Of a stretch of 9,920 bases of DNA, positions 5,659 through 9,920 are shown in pieces. The stretch is taken from assembly GCA_030619735.1 (NCBI GenBank), contig JAUXAV010000028.1, forward strand, positions 1 to 9,920, in the 5' to 3' direction. A program made the position numbers and the translations under genes. Each line of letters begins with the position of its first letter. Position 1 is the first letter of the stretch. Source of the DNA: Candidatus Aenigmatarchaeota archaeon. GTDB taxonomy: Archaea; Aenigmatarchaeota; Aenigmatarchaeia; QMZP01; JAUXAV01. Under the pieces are notes generated by a model. That model did no database searches. It saw only the letters and a list, made by a program, of their open reading frames with translations, and was not told the DNA's origin.

Positions 5659-6636
5659 ATGCCTGAAATAGACCTTTCCGCTGACCTGGCGGGTTTAGGA
5701 CTCGAATACTTCTGGATGAACGGCTCAGGCCCGCTTGCCATGCCCCCTGACTATGTCATGTTCTCAGGATACAGGACCGGCGCAGTAGTGGGCAAAACCA
5801 TTGACATCAATGAAATCATGGGCAATGAGACCCCCAACATAATCCAGCTTGACCCAGACCATATTAACAATTCAATCGGACTCTCCGGCGCCGGGATATC
5901 CGGCAGGAAGGGAGAGTTTGTAGAATGCTATCCAAACATAAAGAAACCCTACATTGAATCCATAAAGCCCCAGGAGACCCCTGAGGCCACCCAGAAAATG
6001 ATATATCTCCTTTGCGGCCTTTACAGAGCAGCAGAGCTGAACGCATCATGCCCCAATGTGGAGGGAGGGATGAGGGTGGGCCAGGACCCCGGACTGGCAG
6101 AGCAATACTCTTATGCGTGCAGGGAGGCCATGCCAGGTGGCAAACCCCTGATATTCAAGCTCACCCCGAATGCCAGGAACATAGGGGAGATAGCTCTGGC
6201 AGCTGTTAGGGGCGGGGCTGACATACTCTCCCTTGTGAATACCTTTGACGAAGTGGGCAAGGACTACTCCCAGCAGAGGCAGGCCCTGGGCAGGCCCCCT
6301 GGAGGGATATCAGGACGGGGCATAAAGGAAAAAGCTCTGGAGAAGGTGGGCGAGGTCTATCAGGCTGTTGGGGATAAAGTCCCGATAATAGGCATGGGCG
6401 GGATAGAGACTGTCAGGGATGCAGTGGAATTCCTGGAGAGGGGCGCGGACGCTGTTGCAATTTGCACCTACCTGTTCCTGGACCGGCCAATGGAGATTTC
6501 AAGCCAGTTCAACCCCAACGGGACCGTGAAGGGCTTCCTAAACGGCTTCAAAAGGGGCATGACCAGGGAATTCAGGAGACTGGGTGTCAGCTCTCCCAGG
6601 GAGCTGAAGGGAAGATATTTCAGGGAGGCGGTATGA
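5659..6636 (+). CDS. pyrD: Dihydroorotate dehydrogenase catalytic subunit (class 1B type)
   Basis: FMN enzyme oxidising dihydroorotate to orotate in de novo pyrimidine synthesis; cytosolic. The 325-aa TIM barrel shows K46 (VGKTI), the substrate-loop motif N128-A-S-C131-P-N133 with the catalytic Cys typical of class 1 enzymes (class 2 uses Ser), K167 (FKLTPN), N194 (LVNTF), GGISGRGIK (215-223) and the FMN-phosphate loop GMGGIETVRDA (245-255). The N-terminal third (MFSGYRT, NIIQLDPDHINN) departs from the usual family wording but keeps the GN and IN..GL elements. The adjoining pyrK gene overlaps by ATGA, so the active form should be the PyrD-PyrK heteromer that passes electrons to NAD. It starts about 26 nt after a TATA box and is predicted leaderless. 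Confidence 0.93.
   Translation: MPEIDLSADLAGLGLEYFWMNGSGPLAMPPDYVMFSGYRTGAVVGKTIDINEIMGNETPNIIQLDPDHINNSIGLSGAGISGRKGEFVECYPNIKKPYIESIKPQETPEATQKMIYLLCGLYRAAELNASCPNVEGGMRVGQDPGLAEQYSYACREAMPGGKPLIFKLTPNARNIGEIALAAVRGGADILSLVNTFDEVGKDYSQQRQALGRPPGGISGRGIKEKALEKVGEVYQAVGDKVPIIGMGGIETVRDAVEFLERGADAVAICTYLFLDRPMEISSQFNPNGTVKGFLNGFKRGMTREFRRLGVSSPRELKGRYFREAV
6623..6631 (+). promoter_or_regulatory. Ribosome binding site deciding the pyrK start
   Basis: GGGAGGCGG lies just before ATG 6633, inside the end of pyrD. A longer in-frame ORF begins at 6462, but its extra 57 residues are the +1-frame shadow of pyrD. The SD and the ATGA overlap fix the start at 6633. Confidence 0.75.
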
Positions 6637-7472
6637 GCAAGGAATACATGGAGAAATTCAAAATAGAGAAAATAAAGCAGGAATGCCCGGACACCAAGAC
6701 CTTCATTCTTGACAAGGAACTGAAAGGCATCATAATGCCGGGCCAGTTTGTGATGGTGAACGTCACCAAGAACGGCGAAAAGATAGGGCAAAGGCCCTTC
6801 TCCCCCTCATACACCAGCCCTCTGGGCATAACAGTCAAGAGGAGGCTGACTGACACAGGCAAGCCGGGAAAGGTGACATCCTTCATGCTTGACAGGCTGG
6901 AGACGGACGACACCCTGGAAATCCAGGGCCCCAATGGCAACTCCTTCCTGGACTTCTACAACTCCGATAAGACCGCCTATTTGGTGGCAGGCGGATGCGG
7001 CGCTGCGCCGATGAGGTACTTTGCCAAATACCTGGGCAATAACTTCGTCGGCGAGGTTCTTGTCTTCCTGGGCGCCCCTGCAAAGAATCAGGTGCTTTTC
7101 AAGAAGGATTTTGAAATATCTTTTGGAGATTACAGCGTCTTTGAGGGGATTGACGAGCCAGGCAAGCCAGGCAAAATCCTGGAGGTCTTAAAAGAGAAGG
7201 GAATAAAAGAGGGCTCCCAGGTCTTTGTATGCGGACCCAGGCCCCTCCTGAAGGCAGCGGCCGAGCTGGCCTCCCAATATATTCCTGATACAGACATAAT
7301 TCTCTCCACAGAGGAAATTATGAAATGCGGCCGCGGCCTCTGCGGCTCCTGCGGGATAGGCGGCTACAGGGCCTGCCAGGACGGCCCCAGCTTCACCTAT
7401 GAAACCCTCCTAAAGAAAACAAAATTCTTTGAATATAAGAGGCTAAAGAGCGGCAGAAGGGTCCCTATTTGA
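6633..7472 (+). CDS. pyrK: Dihydroorotate dehydrogenase electron-transfer subunit
   Basis: FAD and [2Fe-2S] subunit of class 1B dihydroorotate dehydrogenase; it relays electrons from the FMN of PyrD to NAD. The 279-aa protein shows an N-terminal FAD-binding beta barrel with R54-P-F-S57, a Rossmann-type nucleotide site VAGGCGAAP (118-126), the CGP motif (200-202) and the C-terminal cluster ligands C232, C237, C240 and C248 (CxxxxCxxCxxxxxxxC). Family members often have a longer gap before the last Cys, so the cluster loop here is compact. Translationally coupled to pyrD through ATGA. Its last 8 nt overlap the 3' end of the convergent winged-helix gene. Confidence 0.94.
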   Translation: MSKEYMEKFKIEKIKQECPDTKTFILDKELKGIIMPGQFVMVNVTKNGEKIGQRPFSPSYTSPLGITVKRRLTDTGKPGKVTSFMLDRLETDDTLEIQGPNGNSFLDFYNSDKTAYLVAGGCGAAPMRYFAKYLGNNFVGEVLVFLGAPAKNQVLFKKDFEISFGDYSVFEGIDEPGKPGKILEVLKEKGIKEGSQVFVCGPRPLLKAAAELASQYIPDTDIILSTEEIMKCGRGLCGSCGIGGYRACQDGPSFTYETLLKKTKFFEYKRLKSGRRVPI

Positions 7473-7743
7473 TCCTCAGCGCCCTCATGCCCTTCTGGGT
7501 TATCACATAGGAGGTCTTTCCCAGGGGCTCTATTATGTTCAGGAAGCCCTCCTCCCGGAGCCTGTTGAGCACGGATTCAGCCCCGTCCAGCTCCTCCCTT
7601 TCCATTGCCTTGAGCAATTCCGGCACTGATACCAGGAGCTGCCTGTTCACTATCTCCAGAATTTTCTTATCCATCTCCGTGAGCCTTGTGGGGATATGCG
7701 AACACACGAATTCCCTTCCCTGATTGACCCATCTCTCCATCAT
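7465..7743 (-). CDS. Small winged-helix transcriptional regulator
   Basis: A 92-aa protein whose residues about 22-90 follow the winged-helix plan: helix DKKILEIVNR, helix VPELLKAMERE, recognition helix DGAESVLNRLREEGFLNII, wing EPLGKTSYVITQKGMRAL. The spacing LxxLxxxGxL...Y.lT..G is typical of MarR/ArsR-like archaeal regulators. The N-terminus (MMERWVNQGREFVC) adds about 20 residues. It is last in the minus-strand operon after two DJ-1 genes, 6 nt after the upstream stop, with GGGTGGT as SD; ATG 7743 or 7740 are both possible. It may regulate this operon. Its end overlaps pyrK by 8 nt in antisense. Confidence 0.8.
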   Translation of the reverse strand: MMERWVNQGREFVCSHIPTRLTEMDKKILEIVNRQLLVSVPELLKAMEREELDGAESVLNRLREEGFLNIIEPLGKTSYVITQKGMRALRIK

Positions 7744-7749
7744 ACCACC

Positions 7750-8283
7750 CTAATAAACAAGCTTCTCCTTAATCTCCCTCATCTTGTCCTTTCCCCGGAT
7801 GGTTTCCACTATCTTCAGCGAAAACTCCATTGCGGTCCCGGGGCCCTGTGCGGTTATTATATTATCGTCCTGTATGACCCTTTTCCCCTTGGGCCTGGGT
7901 ATCTCCCTCTCCATGCCGGGGCATATGGTGGCCGCCCTGTCCTCCAGTATGCCTGCCTTGGCCAGTATGGATGGCGCGGCGCATATCGCGCCTATAAGCT
8001 TCTTGTCCAGGTTGAACTTCACCACCATCTCCATTATCTTCTGCGACCTTCCCAGGTTTATATACCCTGGGTTTCCCCCAACCAGTATCAGGGCGTCAAA
8101 CTTTGAGGGGTCTATCTGGTCAAGCCTCCTGTCCGCCGTGACCTGCACCCCCCTGGAGCCCTTTACCTGGCTCCCTGGCAGCCCTGCAGTAACAACAGTC
8201 ATCCCTGCCCTTCTCAATACATCTATCACTGTCACAGCCTCTATCTCCTCAAATCCGTTTGCAAGCGGTACCAGTATCTCCAT
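7750..8283 (-). CDS. DJ-1/PfpI family protein (DJ-1/YajL-like)
   Basis: Class I glutamine-amidotransferase-like fold of the DJ-1/ThiJ/PfpI superfamily, 177 aa. Family members are stress proteins variously reported as chaperones, glyoxalases/deglycases or peptidases. The nucleophile elbow AIC101AAPSILAKAG and the N-terminal FEEIEAVTVIDVLRRAG, with E15 corresponding to the conserved Glu beside the Cys in DJ-1, put it nearest the DJ-1/YajL branch. LVGGNPGY (67-74) supplies the oxyanion loop. An ORF extends upstream to 8349, but ATG 8283 begins exactly at the first beta strand, so the extension is rejected. It follows the second DJ-1 gene by 7 nt and precedes the winged-helix gene by 6 nt: one operon. 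Confidence 0.92.
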   Translation of the reverse strand: MEILVPLANGFEEIEAVTVIDVLRRAGMTVVTAGLPGSQVKGSRGVQVTADRRLDQIDPSKFDALILVGGNPGYINLGRSQKIMEMVVKFNLDKKLIGAICAAPSILAKAGILEDRAATICPGMEREIPRPKGKRVIQDDNIITAQGPGTAMEFSLKIVETIRGKDKMREIKEKLVY

Positions 8284-8290
8284 ACAATCT

Positions 8291-8812
8291 TTACCCTGAA
8301 AGCGCCCTGGCAATCTCCTGCCCGAACCCCTTTGCAGCATTAGGCCCATTCCCTGTTATAATCCTTCCGTCCCTGGTGACATCCTCTCCTGTGTATTCCG
8401 CTCCCTTGCCCTCCAGGTTGCCCTGCTCAGAGGAGAAAGCAGTTGCCTTCTTTCCCTTGAGAATCCCCGCATTCGCCAGTATGCTGGGGGCAATACATAT
8501 GGCGGCAACAATCTTCCCAGCCTCAAAGGCGGACTTTGCCAGCTCTAGGGCCTTTTCATCATTAAAATAGGCGGCAGAGCCTGTTCCCCCGACAAACACC
8601 ACGGCATCATAGTCCCCTGCGCTGGCATCACCAAGCTTTATGTCAGGTGTTGCCTTCCCCCCGAGCATCCCTGTTATCTCCCCTGAAGCAGAAGAAGCAG
8701 TGGCAACAGAGGCGCCCTCACCCTCCAGTTCAGCCTTGGTGTCAAAATACTCCTCATCCCTGAAATTCCCAGGCGCTATCACGAGCAGAACTTTCTTTCC
8801 CTCAAGACTCAT
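8291..8812 (-). CDS. DJ-1/PfpI family protein (PfpI-like paralogue)
   Basis: Second superfamily member, 173 aa, first gene of the operon. It shows the first strand KKVLLVIAPGNF, acidic RDEEYFD (E20 or E21 probably contacts the nucleophile), the FVGGTGSAAYF loop and the elbow AAIC106IAPSILANAG. The residue after Cys is Ile, where PfpI peptidases carry His (CHGP), so a PfpI-type protease triad is absent and a chaperone or glyoxalase-type role is more likely. It differs enough from the downstream paralogue to be an old duplication rather than a recent one. Start ATG 8812 is preceded by a G-rich segment (GGGGTTGGGGT) instead of a regular SD. Confidence 0.9.
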   Translation of the reverse strand: MSLEGKKVLLVIAPGNFRDEEYFDTKAELEGEGASVATASSASGEITGMLGGKATPDIKLGDASAGDYDAVVFVGGTGSAAYFNDEKALELAKSAFEAGKIVAAICIAPSILANAGILKGKKATAFSSEQGNLEGKGAEYTGEDVTRDGRIITGNGPNAAKGFGQEIARALSG

Positions 8813-8849
8813 ACCCCAACCCCAGCTTATTATTAACTAATTCAATTAA

Positions 8850-8877
8850 GATTTAAATACTTGAATGACTTAAATTA
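8850..8877. promoter_or_regulatory. Divergent promoter region between DJ-1 operon and the 134-aa gene
   Basis: The palindromic ATTTAAAT (8851-8858) could act in both directions. Leftward it predicts a start near 8830 for the DJ-1 operon; rightward it predicts one near 8882, which keeps the strong SD of the 134-aa gene in the mRNA. A second TATA-like CTTAAATTA (8869-8877) would start too late to include that SD. Confidence 0.45.
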
Positions 8878-8888
8878 AACAATTCATA

Positions 8889-8896
8889 TTAGGAGG
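8889..8896 (+). promoter_or_regulatory. Strong Shine-Dalgarno of the 134-aa gene
   Basis: TTAGGAGG sits 7 nt before ATG 8904. It is the most perfect SD in the window and suggests high translation, on a short leader, in contrast with the leaderless genes elsewhere here. Confidence 0.75.
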
Positions 8897-8903
8897 AAAT
8901 AAT

Positions 8904-9308
8904 ATGCCGGTAATCGGTCTTTCTTTCAATGCAATAGAGGCAAAAAGGAGCAAGGAAGTAGTGAAGGCAGAGATAAAGGTGAACTCAACACCCACGGTGA
9001 AGGCTGTAAAGGAGATGAACGTCCCCACTCTGGGAGGCAAGAAGGCGCTTAACTTTGAGTTTGAGTTCCTTACAAAGTACGACCCAGAGGTTGCGGAGAT
9101 AAAGATGGGCGGGAACATTATCTACCTTTCAGACAAGAACGCAGCAATACTGAAGCAATGGAAAAAGGAAAAGAAGATACCAGAGGATGTTTCCATAGAG
9201 ATACTCAACCATCTTTTCAGGCGCTGCCTGATTAGGGTGGCAAACATAGCGGACGACCTCCAGCTTCCGCCGCCGCTTCCCATGCCAAGGGTAACCCCGA
9301 AGCAGTAG
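8904..9308 (+). CDS. Small conserved-type archaeal protein of unknown function
   Basis: 134 aa, no signal or membrane segment, probably cytosolic. The first 80 residues alternate as beta strands (VKAEIKV, ALNFEFEFLTKYD, AEIKMGGNIIYLSD). Two helices follow (AAILKQWKKEKKIPED and VSIEILNHLFRRCLIRVANIADDL), and the tail is proline-rich (LQLPPPLPMPRV). The strand-rich sheet plus C-terminal helix faintly recalls SecB-like chaperones, but I cannot support that by motif. The wording resembles hypothetical proteins I associate with small-genome archaea; this is recollection, not a search result. It is single-gene, with a strong SD, and divergent from the DJ-1 operon. It converges with the membrane protein gene 11 nt away. 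Confidence 0.82.
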   Translation: MPVIGLSFNAIEAKRSKEVVKAEIKVNSTPTVKAVKEMNVPTLGGKKALNFEFEFLTKYDPEVAEIKMGGNIIYLSDKNAAILKQWKKEKKIPEDVSIEILNHLFRRCLIRVANIADDLQLPPPLPMPRVTPKQ

Positions 9309-9319
9309 TCCTGTTTTGC

Positions 9320-9613
9320 TTATCCCAGGGCAAGCCCCAGAATCAGTATAAGCGCAACTATAATCCCGGCTATAAACAGGAATATAACCCCCTTGCCCGC
9401 ACTGAAAACGAATTTTCCCAGGAAGAAGACAACAACAGCAATAATTATAACAGACAATATCAGGACCCCCACCCCGCCAATCGCGCTAATGAAGCCCAGG
9501 GAGCCCAGGAGGTTCAGGAACATCCCCATAAGGGCGTTTATTGCATTGACAGTGCTGTTCATTAGAAATTTTATCATCTCAATTATAATCACCAAAGGCG
9601 ATTCCATTACCAT
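9320..9613 (-). CDS. Small membrane protein, unknown function
   Basis: 97 aa. An amphipathic N-terminal stretch (about 6-40, Met/Leu/Asn-rich) is followed by two strongly hydrophobic segments (about 43-67 and 73-96) joined by the short linker VFSAGKG, making a helical hairpin. Start ATG 9613 overlaps the upstream gene's end. The alternative ATG 9607 gives a TAATG stop-start overlap. Either way it is translationally coupled to the arginase-like gene. No family recognised. Confidence 0.7.
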   Translation of the reverse strand: MVMESPLVIIIEMIKFLMNSTVNAINALMGMFLNLLGSLGFISAIGGVGVLILSVIIIAVVVFFLGKFVFSAGKGVIFLFIAGIIVALILILGLALG

Positions 9614-9920
9614 AAAATTCCCCTTATCTCCCTGAAGAGCTTCCCTATATTCCTGAGGCTTTCCCTTCTCTCCTCCTTTACCAGTTCGTGCCTGCTCAAA
9701 CCGCAGATATCCATGCCCAGGATTTCATTCCCCTCTGAGACCCTCCTCAGGAGCCAGACTAAATCCCTTACCCTCAGGCATCCGGGGTCAAAATCCGTTG
9801 CTATCCCCTCCCGGGCATTCAGCACGTCCAGGTCCAGGCTTATATACACTTTCTTTCCCTGGAGCAGATTCCCTATATCCCTGAAGCCCCTGAACCGGGC
9901 CAGCAGCCTGGGCGGCTCCA
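9607..9920 (-). CDS. Arginase/agmatinase-fold protein, C-terminal part (5' end off window)
   Basis: The reading frame stays open to the right edge (EPPRLLARFRGFRDIGN then LLQGKKVYISLDLDVLN). The GTG at 9849 is internal rather than a start. The motif SLDLDVLN matches the family's SxDxDxxDP, and both DxD metal ligands for the binuclear Mn site are kept, but the third Asp-Pro is Asn-Ala. ATDFDPGCL matches the TPEPGGL region. In GMDICGLSRHE the position of the guanidinium-binding Glu of arginase (DIxE) is Gly. Metal-dependent ureohydrolase chemistry may persist, but arginine or agmatine is doubtful as substrate. About 104 residues are visible; the N-terminal His/Asp ligands are outside the window. 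Confidence 0.8.
   Translation of the reverse strand, partial: EPPRLLARFRGFRDIGNLLQGKKVYISLDLDVLNAREGIATDFDPGCLRVRDLVWLLRRVSEGNEILGMDICGLSRHELVKEERRESLRNIGKLFREIRGILW

Noticed and set aside
6462..6632. N-terminal extension of PyrK
   Set aside because: The 57 residues are the +1-frame reading of pyrD. An SD and ATGA overlap mark ATG 6633 as the start.
8284..8349. N-terminal extension of the downstream DJ-1 protein
   Set aside because: It overlaps the upstream DJ-1 gene, and the family's first beta strand begins right at ATG 8283.
9607..9849. An 80-aa stand-alone arginase-like gene starting at GTG 9849
   Set aside because: The frame stays open upstream to the window edge with family-like sequence, so the GTG is an internal Val codon.
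1..9920. CRISPR array, transposase, IS ends
   Set aside because: No regularly spaced repeats with spacers were seen, and no transposase or terminal inverted repeats.

Overview
The window is from an archaeon. The evidence is a tRNA-Gln gene with an intron at the canonical archaeal position 37/38, TATA boxes (TTTAAA or TTTATATA type) centred about 25 nt before several start codons, which implies leaderless transcripts, and GGAGG-type ribosome sites on genes inside operons. The mix of small proteins hints at a DPANN-type lineage, but this is a weak inference and the sequence does not settle the phylum.

Layout. (1) 1-1737: a DEAD-box RNA helicase (+) converges on a DUF192 lipoprotein (-), with their stop codons back to back. 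(2) 1773-5457: an AT-rich island that looks foreign next to the GC-richer flanks. A 19-bp direct repeat brackets it exactly. One copy is the 3' end of the tRNA-Gln gene (5439-5457) and the other lies at 1773-1791, beside the DUF192 promoter. This is the signature of site-specific integration into a tRNA gene. The island encodes three membrane proteins I cannot assign to a family (369, 219 and 529 aa) and no visible integrase. Inside it, a second direct repeat of 70 bp (67 identical) flanks the 219-aa gene. Each copy encodes, on the minus strand, the same C-terminal tail resembling the wing of a winged-helix protein. (3) 5444-5658: the intron-containing tRNA-Gln and a shared TATA box placed midway between the tRNA and pyrD. 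(4) 5659-7472: dihydroorotate dehydrogenase catalytic subunit followed by its FAD/2Fe-2S electron-transfer subunit PyrK, overlapping by ATGA (pyrimidine synthesis). (5) 8812-7465 (-): an operon of two DJ-1/PfpI paralogues and a small winged-helix regulator. (6) 8904-9308 (+): a small conserved-looking protein with a strong SD, divergent from the DJ-1 operon. (7) 9920-9320 (-): the C-terminal part of an arginase/agmatinase-fold protein, entering from the right edge and coupled to a small membrane protein.

The main novelty candidate is the integrase-less island: nested direct repeats, orphan surface/membrane proteins, and an out-of-frame junction at the C-terminus of its largest gene. Removing one copy of the 19-bp repeat together with the island (3,666 bp) rebuilds a simple ancestral order: DEAD-box helicase, DUF192, tRNA-Gln, pyrDK.
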